A DNA stretch of 64,000 nucleotides from Rhizophagus clarus (GCA_015698045.1 BLAL01000072.1:115055-179054); one strand, 5' to 3'. Positions 1-11,911 are shown, counted from the stretch's first letter. Notes: generated by a model not told the origin, from the letters alone. Translations and numbers: made by a program.

Positions 1-2282
1 ATTATAGGGACTATATGTCATCTTTCCTCCACAGCCTTTTTGGACACTATCATTTTTCCAACCCTCAACCAAGTATCATGTGAAATGAAAAAGCAGATAG
101 ATGCAATCAATAAATCGCACCAATTGGATTTAGCTGCTGTGACAAACAAAGAAAAATTGATATGCCAAAACCCACCTGATGACCAATCAAATGCTATGTT
201 AAGCATGCAATTAAATCCTAGTCTGCCCATTTTTGACAAACAACAAAATTCCTGAAACCTGGTGTTGACTAAAAATCAGAAGAAAAAGTTAAAGAAAAAA
301 GCAAGAGCTGTGGAAAAGAATACTTTTCTACAGGAAAACAGCTGTTCATCCTTTCAACTGCGTTACTTGATTCTTCTCTTGCTAGTCTTCTTCAGCAGTC
401 TAAAGAACTTTTGATATCTAGTTCTGTCATCCCACCAGTGTGTCCTGTCTCAAGTGATGATAAAGGCCAGGCGTTAGCTACAAAAAAACCAAATTACAAG
501 AAGGCTTCGCAGGAACAAGTAATTTAATCATTACAGAATACCAACCTGAACAAGAAGAACAACAGCTCTTACTGAACCTAGTAGTGTATGATATTCCAGC
601 GAATGGACAAATTATGAGCTTCTCGCAGAATTAAATAAGTAAGGCAAAGTGATGTCAGTCAGCACATGATTGCAAAAGAAATACCTAACTGCAAGGGTTT
701 GACTGATTCCCAACCATAATTGTCTGAAAGCTTATAATAACTGTGATTGGACAATTTCCCTCAGAAACATTCCTATCTAATAGTTTCCACCATCTAAACA
801 CTTGCTGAAAGAAAACAGCATGAAAAGTTTCAGGTCATCATCCCTAATATACTTGAGGATATGAATTACAAAATGACCCCTGAATACAAGCAATTTTTAT
901 AAAGTGAACCTCATCTAAGAAATTGCCAAAGTGTACATCAAAATTTTGCTCAAGTGTATAACATCAGCAAAAAATTTTTAATTTTATATGATAGACATTT
1001 AATAGTCATATCAAAATTTAGTCAAAATGTACATCCAAGACAATTGAATAAAATTCCAAATGTACAACTATTCTTAGTTTTATTTATTGTAATATAAAAG
1101 ATGCTAAACTAATGATAGTTTCAGAAAATTATAGTCCTGATATTTTTACATATAAAATCACAAAAAAAAACTGCCAAAACTATAATTCTGGCATTTTTAT
1201 ATATAAAATCGCAAAAAAAAACTGCCAAAACTAAAGTTCTGGCATTTTTATATATAAAATCACAACAATTTAATTATAAATGTATACTAAGATTTTTTTT
1301 GTTATAAAACAAGTGTACAACAAAGTCTTTTTACTACTAATTGAGTGTATGATGATTTTTTTTTCTTGCTGACTTAAATTAAGTGTATGACAAGAGTCAC
1401 TACACATAATTACCTAAAAAGAAAATTTGTATCACAGTATGATGAAACTTTTTAAAATTTTTCAAAAGTGTACGATGGGTTCTTAATAATATATTCTGTA
1501 GCTCTATTACGAATCACTATTTACCAATGGTGTTGCAAGCCCTTTTCTTATGGAAAGCAATGTTAAATCTTTTAAAATTATCAAGGAACAGGACAGCTCT
1601 ATGTTTCTTATAAAATACTTTGAAACCTGGGACACGCTCTTTTGAAGAATCCTTAACAAATAGCAGTGGAAGGACGTTGAACATGCTTGGTACTGTCACT
1701 CCACTTTCTCCTTTCATTCTATCAAAAGATCTCTGGTTAATCATCAATCAGACAACTCCTACGACAAGACTTCCTTCCGTTCCAAAGTAGTGACTGGAGC
1801 CAACAAGGTACCTCTTGAATCACAAAGATTTCCTAATTGAGTAACAAAGAGCACGTCTTTGCCAAATCCTTTGTCTTCTAGTAAGCCTAACAAGCAGGTC
1901 AACTAATCAAACAGGCCAGAATACCATGGATCACGAGAGTCCAATAGCAGGCAACCTGATATCAAGAACAAAGTGGACTTTAAGCAACTATTGGAACAAT
2001 TGATTAGTTTGTGCAGCTAACATACTAAGAACAGAGAGTTAGCCACTTGGGGGATCAGATTCCTAACCAATTTTTTGTTTTTGAAGATTAGCTTTCCTTA
2101 CAATTTTTCTTTATATGTTTTGTTTCCCTTTATTCCTTTATATATAGTATTTATTAGACAGATAGCTGAACTGTACCTCTTAGGAGGCTTGGAGTGTATT
2201 TTTGATGTTTAGAAGTGATATTTTGTATCCTCTCTATTTCATATTAATAAATTACACATTGTCCAATATCTTTAAAAAAAAA
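1..2282 (+). mobile_element. Degenerate retroelement remnant with poly(A) end
   Basis: Short open stretches on the plus strand are separated by many stops. The piece at 40-255 runs into a lysine-rich stretch (KNQKKKLKKKAR) near 270-310, a composition common in LINE ORF1 proteins. The block ends in AATAAATTACAC at about 2248 followed by an A-run at 2271-2282, which looks like a reverse-transcribed 3' end. I recognise no reverse transcriptase motif, so the class is an inference. The left end lies outside the window. Confidence 0.35.
1122..1265. repeat. Hairpin-unit tandem repeat, about 51-bp period
   Basis: Two good copies and one decayed copy of a unit with core CTGCCAAAAC..TTCTGGCATTTTT followed by ATATATAAAATC. 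The cores start at 1171 and 1222. The two halves of the core are partly self-complementary. Related units occur at 9905-10240, 15766-15900 and about 20200-20260. Confidence 0.7.
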
Positions 2283-2576
2283 AGATGACTCAAGAGTATC
2301 CAAATATATAATAGCACAGTCATTTCTCTCTATAGCAAATCTTGATATAATAAAAAATACTATATAACTAATTGTTACAAAATAAAGTTATAAAACAGCT
2401 TATATAAAAAAGACCCTTTTTATAACAAATTTTTTTATAACAAATTTTTTTTTCAATAAAACAAAGATAAACTAATATACCAATAGCCCTATAATCATTT
2501 AATAAAAAGATAATTTTTTTTAAATACACAATATAAGAAAGGCACAGAATTATAAAGATATTTTTTTTTTTTTAAA
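2283..2576. other. AT-rich spacer
   Basis: Low-complexity A/T sequence with direct repeats of TATAACAAATTTTTTT near 2420-2450. I see no gene or RNA. Confidence 0.6.
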
Positions 2577-2584
2577 CCAAGCCT

Positions 2585-4107
2585 TAGTGGTTAGATCCAG
2601 ATATCTGATAAGTTATTACAGATATCTGGCTATCCTAAATTTATCTGTGTTATCTGTAAATACAGATAAATCCGTTATCTGTTATATGTAACGGATATTT
2701 TATGCTAAATAATCATTTAAAAAAAATAATAAATTTTATAAAAATAATAAATTTTATAAAAATAATAAATTTTATAAAAATAATAAATTTTATAAAAATA
2801 ATAAATTTTATAAAAATAATAAATTTTATAAAAATAATAAATTTTATAAAAATAATAAATTTTATAAAAATAATAAATTTTATAAAAATAATAAATTTTA
2901 TAAAAATAATAAATTTTATAAAAATAATAAATTTTATAAAAATTCTAAACTGCCGAAATTGCATATAGCCTTGGCATTCATTACTAATCCAATTTTTATA
3001 TGATTTAGATCAGATCAGATAATCTTTTTTTTAGAGCAGCCAAGTGTTAAAAAAACGGTTTTTAAACTGTTACCATAATATTTTATTTATTTTATTTTAA
3101 AAAAATTTATTTTTCATCAAAACGGTTTTTTAAACTGTTTAATTTATTTTTTTATTTTTTTTATTTTCCTCCTTTAGATACGACTCCTGAAATTTGTGGG
3201 ATAGTAAGTTGTATTATGAATATAACAGTAATAGTTCTTTTAATATAAGAAAATTAACTAATGTTCTTTTCTTTTTTTTTTTTGTGAAAATGGGCTTTTT
3301 TGTAATTGACACATGGCCCTTTGAAGTAATGTGAGGGGGAGAATGTTAAAGATTCTTTTTAATATAAGAACATTAACTAACGTTCTTTCTTTTTATAGGC
3401 ACGGACCAGCTTTTATTTTTAAAGAAAGTTCACCAGCTTGAGAATTTTCTTGGCTTGGCTTGGCTCAGCTCACTTTAGCTTGAGCTAGATTTTTTTTTTC
3501 AAGCTGAGCTAGCTTATGTGAAACACTAGCTTGTAATTTACTTTTCATAGAGTCAGTTTGTATCAATTTCTCAATTTTGATATTTTATTTAAGAAGCAAC
3601 TATTATTTATTTTTTTTTTTACTTTTAGGATGCTAAAGTCTTTGACAAACCCGGATTTGAAGATATATAATATGCATGAGAATTTTACTTAATTGCTTTA
3701 AAGAAATGTATTAACATTTCTTTTTTTTTACTTTTAGAATACCAAATTCTTGGATAAACAGTGCAGTATCTTAAAGTATATTAATATGTACTGTATATCA
3801 ATAATAAAGAAAACCTAATTTTGGTTTTTGTTTTAGTGTAAAGGGTTTTATTACAATAAATAAAATGTTAATAAAATATTGATAAAATATTTTAATACAT
3901 GTATAAATTTATTGGTGATTGAAATTAAAAAAGTAAAAGATGAAATACTGAAATTATGCTGAACTATATAAAATTTTTAAAAATATCCATAAATATCCAT
4001 AAATATCTGTAAAATCTGTGAAAATTATCTGTAAATATAAATTGCTATCCGGATATCTGCATATCCAGATGCATATCTGAATAGGTCATCCATAGATCTA
4101 ACCTCTA
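2585..4107. mobile_element. Non-autonomous TIR element (satellite-carrying family), 8-bp TSD
   Basis: The left end TAGTGGTTAGATC at 2585 is matched by the inverted right end, read on the minus strand as TAGAGGTTAGATC, ending at 4107. The flanks are CCAAGCCT (2577-2584) and CCAAACCT (4108-4115), an 8-bp target duplication with one G/A difference. The subterminal zones at both ends are rich in GATATCTG/ATCCAGAT motifs. The body holds a 12-copy 18-bp array and repeats of AACTAA(C/T)GTTCTTT. No transposase is present. The terminal sequence closely matches the element at 15516-20475. An 8-bp duplication fits hAT-like transposition. Confidence 0.75.
2726..2941. repeat. 18-bp tandem array, 12 copies
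   Basis: Unit AAAAATAATAAATTTTAT is repeated 12 times with almost no divergence. Because the unit is a multiple of three and lacks stops, both strands show an open frame (IINFIK repeated on the plus strand). This is a by-product of the repeat, not evidence of a protein. It lies inside the TIR element 2585-4107. Confidence 0.9.
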
Positions 4108-4115
4108 CCAAACCT

Positions 4116-4866
4116 ACCCGTCCTTCACACTAGGGTTACAGATATATCTCATGACTACTATACCCTAGCCTATTCTCTTTAATGTAATAGGAAGTTTAGT
4201 TATAGAATTATTTAAGGAATAAAGGAAACCTTCTGGAATATTGTATACAACAGCTTGAAATTTCTCATCTTGTTTCCTTTCTGAGAGATTCCAGAAAGTA
4301 GGGAATCTTCAAATAGGAATTCCTCTTAAGTTGATAATCCAGTCCTCTTCATTATAGCATTTCAAGCACTCATGGTCAGAAATCAATCAAACCCTCGCAG
4401 ATAGATACTTCTTGTTCACTCTTGTGCTGACTGAAATGACCTTTCGCCATTATTCTAAATTGGCTAAAAAGGTATAATTATCCCATTTCACCAGAATATC
4501 ATATACTATAAGATCTAGTAATTGTGCTTATTTGTCTCCTTAAGGATAATATCTGGTAATGAAAACATTTCTATTTTTAAGAGAGTTGTCTATCTCTTTC
4601 TGCTTTAATTTCTTTCCATTGTCATTAGGCGTCGAACTTGGTTTAGAATCTTGTTTCAACTGTTTAAATAGTATGGAAAGAGGAGAAAGTAAACTTTGTG
4701 AAAATAAGCACCCCTTTTTTGCATCATGTGATTGTAAAATTTGGTAGGGGTGCTTATTTTTGCTAATTTTTTTTTTACCTCTTAATTCTTTTTTTTCTTA
4801 CATGTCTAAAAATACACTTAAAAATAAATAATAATGGTATAACAAGAAAAAAAAGATAGTTTTTTA
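4116..4866. other. Spacer without recognised gene
   Basis: Ordinary AT-rich sequence. An open frame at 4559-4747 has no recognisable features. A direct repeat of (A)AATAAGCACCCC / GGGGTGCTTATTTTTG around 4703-4760 forms a strong hairpin: AAAATAAGCACCCC is followed about 40 bases later by its complement. Confidence 0.5.
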
Positions 4867-5073
4867 TTGCTATTTTCAGAAATATGTGTAATTTGTTATT
4901 TTATGATAGTAGCCCACGTGTGAAACTTGAAACTCAAAATCTTGTATGACAATTAAAATTATCCAATAATATTTATCCAGATTTTTACGTGACAACTATT
5001 AATAATTTAAGATTATCGGTTATTAAACATGAAAAATTAAATCTTCGCAAGTTCACGCGCAAAAAATATTATA

Positions 5074-6770
5074 ATGAGTGATTATAAAAACTGTGAAGTC
5101 TATCAAACAACAGATGCATTAAGTATTAAAGAAAGAGAATATCAGATAGGAACTTGTTATTTATGCCAAAAGTGCCTTTACTATAACGCCAATTTAATAA
5201 TTGAAAATTGCAGTTGTGATAAAACTATTAAACCAACAAATGGTAGAAATAAAGTACAACTTGGTTTTGTTAGAAATGGTTTATATAATCCTAGCAAAAG
5301 TCACTGTGTATTGATTGCTTTATTACATTCTAGTAATCAATTATATGGATATAATTCTAATTTTTCAAAGAGATTTAATTTTACTTTATGTTCCAAATGT
5401 AATAGTCAACTAACTAGAGATCAAAATATTTATAAAAAAAAAAATGAAAAAAATAAAGATTCTGTACAAGAAAATAATCAGATTTTAACAAATGAAAAAA
5501 GTGAAATGACTATAAAGCAACCTGATAAATTATCTAAAGTGGATAATATGTCTAATTTAGATTTGTCTTTTCATTTTAAATTAGTAATTAAAACACCTGA
5601 TTTAACTAAGCCAGCAAAGGCAATTACTTTAGAAAATAAGCCAGTTAATTATTATGAATTTGAAAAACTAATACTACAAAGAGTTTGTGAAGCAATTGGT
5701 TTATTAATTTGTACTGATTATGAATTATCATATAAACCAGAAAAAAAAATAAGAACTGGTACTATTTTAGAAGAAGAGGAAGATTTTGAAGAATTCATAA
5801 AAGAATATTATAAATTAACTAACTCTAATAAAGTTTTGTTGATTACCGCATCTGTTCAAAAAAAAAAAAACAACAAAAAGAAAAAAAGTATTTAATATTT
5901 TTAAAAAAACTCATTTACTTATTTAATAATATTATTAATTTATTATATTTTTTTTAATTAGAAACATTTAATATTAGATAATGATAAAGAATCTATAAGT
6001 GAAGAAAATGAGATTATGTCACCTTCAAAACAAATAAAGAAAACTTCCGTTCCCAAAGAAATAAATTTAAATGAGATTGACATTAAGAAAGAAGAAATTC
6101 ACAAGAAACTTAAAGAAAAGCATGGATGTGATATCCATAAAACAGGATATTGTTACATTAAAGATAACAGACATTTACTACTCACTACATTACATTTATC
6201 TATGTGGATAGACGAAATTGTAATTATAATAATTTAACATTTATTTATTTATTTATTTTATTATTTAACAAGTATTTTTATTTATAGTGTAAGAATCATT
6301 GTGACTATGAAACTCCACCGCCACATCCTAACTTTGGAATGGGAAATTCTTTAAAGGTTCCATCATCAAATCAATTGTTATCAACAAGTAATGCTACAAA
6401 TTGCTATTCACATATTTCACCACCAAATGCTTATCCTTATTATTACGGATGGCCACCATATCTACCATCACATCCACTATCACAACATTTATTATCATCT
6501 ACATTATTGAATTCATCAAATATTTTAACTTTATAGCCTGATACTTTAAATAATACAAAATTTCTTGAATTATCTATAAAGGAGTTTTTGGAAGATCTTG
6601 ATAAACAATATGGTGAAGGCAAATATACAAATTTTTTACAAAAATTTGAAGAGGAGATTATTGTATCACAAATTGCAGAAATAAGTCCTGAAATTTTATT
6701 AAATGAATTTGGTATAAAAATAATAAGTTGTAGATTAAATCTGATCAAAAAAGCAAAAAAATTTATATAA
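5074..6770 (+). pseudogene. Cys-rich protein with C-terminal SAM-like domain, cargo of the transposon; one in-frame stop
   Basis: Proposed exons are 5074-5887, 5978-6219 and 6288-6770, with introns GTATTT..TTAG and GTAATT..ATAG. Together they give 513 codons in one continuous frame apart from a TAG at 6534-6536. The N-terminal part has zinc-ribbon-like cysteine pairs (CYLCQKC near residue 27, CSKC near residue 110), a Lys/Glu-rich linker and an acidic block (EEEEDFEE). Exon 2 carries a Cys/His segment, CDIHKTGYCYI. A Pro/Tyr-rich linker (PPNAYPYYYGWPPYLP) precedes a C-terminal segment, FLEDLDKQYG..FLQKFEEE..EFGIK, which resembles a SAM-type helical domain. I recall this as an expanded family in Rhizophagus. 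The TAG could be a nonsense change (CAG to TAG). A 180-bp intron, GTTCCA..ATAG (6357-6536), would also bypass it, but would remove sequence that looks coding. Molecular function is unknown; protein interaction or DNA binding is plausible. Confidence 0.6.
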
Positions 6771-6836
6771 TAACATTTTGTTGAATTTAATAAAATTATC
6801 TGGCAATTTATAAAATATTTTCAATCTGCAAGTTTA

Positions 6837-8008
6837 TTAATATGAATAAATTGATTCGCTAAAATAACCTTTTGCCATATCAGGTGTTACATGGAACAAT
6901 GTTAATAAAAGTGGATATTTGAGATCAGTGCAGTTTTTTACAAACATTCTATTTCTTTTTAACCATGATTTAATTCCAGAAAAAGCTGTTTCAATCAGAT
7001 TATAGTCTGGAGAGTATGGAAGCAAATAAAGTACTTTACATCCCATTTGTTCAATTGATTCTATTAATTTTTCATCATGATGAATTTTTGCATTATCCAT
7101 CACGATTACACTATTTTTATTTGGAAATTCATTCATTTGAGGTAACTAAAAAACAAATATAAATATACATTTATTTTTAAATAAATAAAATAAGTAAATA
7201 TATAAGTAACATACCACTTGTGTAAGAATAAATGTTTGAAATCTTTCTTTATTACAACTTCCTTCTATAATATCAGCAGCTATAAATCCATCTAATGTCA
7301 GTGCCAGTAAAATAGTATACCATTTGCCTCTTACAAAAACAATACTTTTTTCAACCTTCATATTTTTTATACTATATCCATAGGCTCTGGATAAACTTCT
7401 TTCATCTTTTGATGTTTCATCAATAAAACAAGTTGTTCTGGTTTGAATTCATTTCCTATTTTATACATAAAAACACTTTGTAAAAGTTCACTTCTTTCTT
7501 TTGTAGCTTTCTGCAACTAGAATACAATAGAAATAATTAATTTTAATAATTAAATAATCAAATAAGAATAAATTAAATCCTCTATAACCTTTTTTCTTGT
7601 TATTTTAAGATGTTTGAGTGCTCTCCATAAAGTAAGTATAGATATGAGCTTGCTAGTTAACTTTTCCATCTCATCAACCATTTCATCAAGATACTAATCT
7701 TTTTTGTCTTTTACAAGTGAATCTAAAATCTGTAATATAAAATGTTTAATCAATAAAATAAAATTACAATAACAATAAATTAATAATTAAATCAATACAC
7801 TTAAGTCAACAAGATTCAAAATTTTTCTTCTTCCTTGACGACCTTTAAACAGATGAGTTATACAACCCCAATGATCATAAATTCTTCTAATTTTATATAC
7901 AGTAAAAACACCAATATAAAGTCTAAGAGCAGTTTCTTTTACTGAAAATCCATCAAGTTGATAGTAAATGATACGCCATCTTATATCATTACTTAAAGTC
8001 TTTACCAT
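6837..8008 (-). pseudogene. IS630/Tc1-mariner-type DDE transposase, intron-containing, inactivated
   Basis: Exons on the minus strand are 7799-8008, 7589-7728, 7215-7516 and 6837-7145, with three introns of 69-72 bp. Exon 1 is a helix-turn-helix region (DGFSVKETALRLYIGVFTVYKI). The catalytic domain has the first Asp in FIDETSKDE, the second in VIVMDNAKIHH and the Glu in YSPDYNLIE. There are 34 residues between the second Asp and the Glu (DD34E), as in Tc1-like enzymes. Two lesions are visible: a TAG at 7694-7696, where the family usually has a Trp before YLDE, and a one-base loss in the A-run at 7425-7428 that shifts the frame just before the first catalytic Asp. The enzyme is therefore probably dead, though its termini may still be mobilised in trans. 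Confidence 0.85.
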
Positions 8009-8558
8009 ATTGAATTAATGCTAAATATTTTAATAAAAGTAATAAAAGTAATAAATTAAATTAATACACAATAAAAATGTTAAAATAGTTTATAATGGCA
8101 GAAAAATACTTGAGAAGAGAAAATAATCACATAATATACTTTAGTAAGCAGGAATTATAAGAATTTCAACAAAGTATTGTGAGTGTCATGATAAAATAAC
8201 TAACTATATATTATAAAACTTATATTAGAGTCTTGTATAAAACAATATATTTTTGTAGAAAAAAAAAATTGTGTGTTATTATAACAACTTACTGTCTTGT
8301 AATATACTCAAAAACTTTTAACGCTAAAAAATTGCAAAAATTCTTGTAAATATTATTAAATTTCGTGACAAAAGAACTTTTTATATGTTATAAAACTTAT
8401 GTTAAAGCTTTATATAAAATAGTATGTTCATATGAATAAAAAAATCGCATTTTGTCTTAATAAAGTATAAAAGTTTTATATCTGAGAAAGATATTCTTAC
8501 AAAAATTCAAGTGATCGTCATGTGGCTTGAATTACACATATTTCTGAAAACAGCAATA

Positions 8559-9884
8559 ATATAATTTAAGTAAATTAAATTATCTTTTTATATTTAAATA
8601 AAGTTATTTGTTATATTGAAAAATCTATTTATATTTGATTTTTAAATTCATAAATTATTTTAATCATATCTGCCAATTTGAGAAATTTGCTGATCAGTTG
8701 TATGATGCAGTACTGATTAAAATTGATCAAAAACTATCCCTATATAAGAAAAAATAAGCCAAAAAATACTTAAAAAAACTTTTAAAACCTTTTCCAAAAA
8801 AATTTACCTTTTTAACCTGAAACCAGTAGAAGAAATTTCTAAAAAAAAGGAATAAAAATATTATAAAATTAGTTTATTTAAAAAAAAAGTAAGAATAAGC
8901 ATTAGAATAATGATTTAACGAAAAAAAATTGATTAAAAAATAATTAATAATGAATATCAAATAGATTTTAACTAAATAAACTAATCAATATATAATTTAA
9001 ATTCATTAAAACATTGTTATTAATCTTAGAATTATTTATTTATTGAAAGATTATTTTTGAATAATTTTGCTGCCTAAATAAATTTTTTTTATAAACTATT
9101 GAAAAAAAAATAAAAAAATAGCTCCAAGTTATATTTAATGTTAAATAATTACTAATATACTTGCAAAAATTCTCAACTTACATAATGTAAAAACTGGTGG
9201 AAAAGTTTAATAGAAAAGTTGATGAGAAGTTTAATATGGAGTTTATGAAAGAAAAAAATTTTTTAACGCTACTTTTGTTAAAATAATTTCTCGATATTTA
9301 TATCATATGATCATATAGTACAAAAGTGATCATTTTTGTGAAACTTATTTAACTTAATTTTTATCTAATTATCATCAAATTCCTTAATTTAGACTAATTT
9401 TATTAATTTTAAAGATCGGTGGATATGTATAATTTATATATGTATTATTTAAGATTTTATATATATGGTATAAAACAAATTGCTTAGTAGAATAAAAAAT
9501 TTAAAAGTTATAATAAGAGTTTGTTTAATAAAACTTAAAATAATATGCTTATTGATCATAATAAATTTTGAAATTTTTATTTGATCTATATATATATTAT
9601 TTAGGATCCTAATGTATTTCTTTAAAATATTGTAAAAAATTATTTTTTTAAAAATGTTTAAATATTAAAATAATAAAGTTAATTATATAAAATTTATTAA
9701 AATAAAGAAAAAGTTTATGTAAAGTTTATTAAATTAAAAAAAAAAATATGAAGATTTTTAAAAATTTTTATATATAATAATTTAAAAAACTGCAATATTG
9801 AAGATTATTACAAGAAAATTTTATTAAAAATAGTAAAAAAAAAGTAATAATTTACAAAAATTGAAAATTACTATAGTTTTAAAC
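8559..9884. other. AT-rich spacer with a paralogous repeat copy
   Basis: I see no gene. The segment 9463-9612 is a divergent copy of the sequence that flanks the hAT-like element at 14375-15134 and represents its empty site (shared GCTTATTGATCATA, then TATATATATATT(A/G)TTTAGG). Confidence 0.6.
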
Positions 9885-10405
9885 TACTGTATATCACGGG
9901 CCACAGTACAGTTTCGGCATTTTTTTTTGCGTTTTTATATATAAAAAACGCGAAACAATCAGTTTCGGCATTTTTTTTTACTTTACATATAAAAACACTG
10001 GAACAATCAGTTTTGACGTTTTTTTTTATTTTACATATAAAAAACGCCAGAACAGTTAGTTTTGGCATTTTTTTTTACTTTACATATAAAAAACGCCAGA
10101 ACAATCAGTTTCAGCGTTTTTTTTTTATTTTACATATAAAAGACGCCAGAACAGTCAGTTTCGGCATTTTTTTTTGCGTTTTTATATATATAAAAATGCC
10201 AAAACAATCAGTTTCAGCATTTTTTTTTGCGTTTCACCAATCTAATTAAACCCGGGTATTATACATAGCATGTACCCCGGGTATTTTAAAAATCCTGTAC
10301 CCCCCCTATGTATAGTATCCACCCGTGTACAGTACCCCCGGGTACAGGCCAAAACCCCCAAAATTTGCAAGATACCCAGGGTACTGTAGCCCGTGATATA
10401 CAGTA
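9885..10405. mobile_element. MITE-like element with 25-bp TIRs
   Basis: TACTGTATATCACGGGCCAC at 9885 begins a 25-bp terminus. Its inverted partner at 10381-10405 differs at one position. If the outer TA is the target duplication, the element proper is CTGTATATCACGGG..CAG. The left two thirds are a 60-bp tandem array. The right part is an unusually GC-rich block with several CCCGGGTA motifs (10248-10400). There is no coding capacity. Confidence 0.65.
9905..10240. repeat. Hairpin-unit tandem repeat, about 60-bp period
   Basis: About six copies of a unit with core CGCCAGAACAATCAGTTTCAG-like sequence, a T8-T9 run and TTACATATAAAAA. The core halves are partly complementary. It belongs to the same dispersed unit family as 1122-1265 and 15766-15900. 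Confidence 0.75.
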
Positions 10406-10544
10406 ATTTTACTTTCTGATGAATAATAATAGATTCAAATTTAATTTAATATTGATTTAATTTCACTAAATATACACAACTTAACTTTCTAAAATAATTT
10501 ATTAAAAAATGAAAAAAATTATACAGTACAGTTAGTAGTGGATA

Positions 10545-10938
10545 GGGTTGGACTAGTTCAAACTAGTTAAAAATCAGTCTTTAGCAAATTGGTAAATTTT
10601 GAGATGATTTTTTTAAAAAAATTATTAATAAAATTTATTCTCAGATATTTTTTAAGGTGAATTACTTATTGATAATAAGTAATAGTAAAGTTTTAACTAA
10701 AGACAAAAATATCTAAAATGCTTAAAATTTAGACCAGTCTTAGGATGATTAATTGATATCGGTTTCAAGCAAATTACCAAATTTTAATATAATGATTAAT
10801 TATTATTAAAAGTTATTTTCAGATTGTTTTTAAAATAAGTTTCTTATTGAAAAATACATAATTAGGATTGGTAAGTAATCAGCAATTAATAAAATTGATT
10901 TAGGACTGATTTTTGATCAGTCTAAACCAGTCTAACTC
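10545..10938. mobile_element. 394-bp MITE with long target duplication
   Basis: Identical 12-mers TAGTAGTGGATA flank the element at 10533-10544 and 10939-10950. The termini are imperfect inverted repeats of about 35 bp (GGGTTGGACTAGTT at the left, GAGTTAGACTGGTT read inward from the right, both ending AAAAATCAGT). The interior has no open frame of note. A long duplication (9-12 bp) fits Mutator-like elements better than hAT, but I cannot assign a family. Confidence 0.75.
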
Positions 10939-10950
10939 TAGTAGTGGATA

Positions 10951-11632
10951 AATATTTAATATAATAAAAATTTCATGACTTTTAATTATTTTTTTAATCC
11001 TATTAGCTCTTTCTTTTTCCTTATAATACATATATACCTATTTAATAATTCCTTAATTTAGAATTATTAATTTATATTTGATTTTTAAAAATTAATACTA
11101 TAATCTTTTTCTTTAATTTCTCATTATTAATCTTTATCTTCATCAGATATTTCAATTCATTATCTTTATCTGCAACTTCTTTTTTTAATTTTTGGATTTT
11201 CTGAAATTGTTCAAAAGATATATTATATTAGTATTTTACTTGTTGTAATAATTGAAGAAATTATTGAAATTATATTTCAATTGCAAATAGTTTAATAATA
11301 GGTAACTTTTCATAAATCTAAATTTTATTCTTCAAAGCTTTATTTTAAATAAAAAAATCAGCAGCAACTTGAAGTAATTATTAGAAAATTTTTTGTTTTT
11401 CAGAAGAATTTTTTTTATTTTTATGAGTAAAAAAACAGTAAATTATCTTTTTATTATACAAATTACTTTTTTTTTACTACTTTTTCAATTTTTTTTTAGA
11501 AAAACTTCTGATAAATAAATCATAATAAAAAATAGATATAAAAAAATAATTAAAAAATAAAGAAAATCAAAATTTTAATAGTCATAAAAATTTAAAAATA
11601 AAAATATATAATATTAAAATTCTAAACTTATT
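10951..11632. other. AT-rich spacer
   Basis: Poly(T)- and poly(A)-rich sequence. I see no gene, RNA or ordered repeat. Confidence 0.6.
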
Positions 11633-11641
11633 TTTAGAATA

Positions 11642-11827
11642 GAGTGAATTTATTTAACGCACCTGCGTTGCAACGCATCCTTCCTTTTTTGTAAATTGTT
11701 TATGTTGATCAACCAGCTTATACACCGCACCCCCCTTAAAATGACAATGATAAACATAAAAAATTTCTTAAAATGGCAATGATAAACATAAAATTTGCAA
11801 CGCGTGGGGCGGTAAATAAATTATTTC
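11642..11827. mobile_element. 186-bp MITE with 9-bp TSD
   Basis: TTTAGAATA occurs at 11633-11641 and 11828-11836. The ends pair as GAGTGAATTTATTTAACGC against GAAATAATTTATTTACCGC (15 of 19 positions). The interior contains a 31-bp tandem duplication (AAAATG(A/G)CAATGATAAACAT) and unusually GC-rich ends (GCAACGC). The 9-bp duplication and GA-start suggest a Mutator-like family. Confidence 0.65.
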
Positions 11828-11911
11828 TTTAGAATATTATAAATTTTTAATCCTATAATTTACAATTTTTTTATAAAATATTAGACAGTCATTCCAATTT
11901 TTAGTTCCTTA

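Larger units (their letters stand above)
4867..8556. mobile_element. Candidate two-gene IS630/Tc1-like transposon with cargo gene
   Basis: The left terminus starts TTGCTATTTTCAGAAATATG at 4867 and runs to 4893. Its inverted partner at 8530-8556 matches 26 of 27 positions. Both ends are flanked by TA (4865-4866 and 8557-8558), the target expected for IS630/Tc1-mariner enzymes. Between them lie a plus-strand SAM-tailed gene (5074-6770) and a minus-strand DDE transposase pseudogene (6837-8008), tail to tail and 66 bases apart. The inside right flank also has a direct repeat (about 8206-8255 and 8389-8430). The TIR match and TA are seen directly; movement of both genes as one unit is inferred. 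Confidence 0.65.

Noticed and set aside
2702..2968. Open frames on both strands (repeated IINFIK)
   Set aside because: They arise only because the 18-bp repeat has no stop in these frames; there is no other coding sign.
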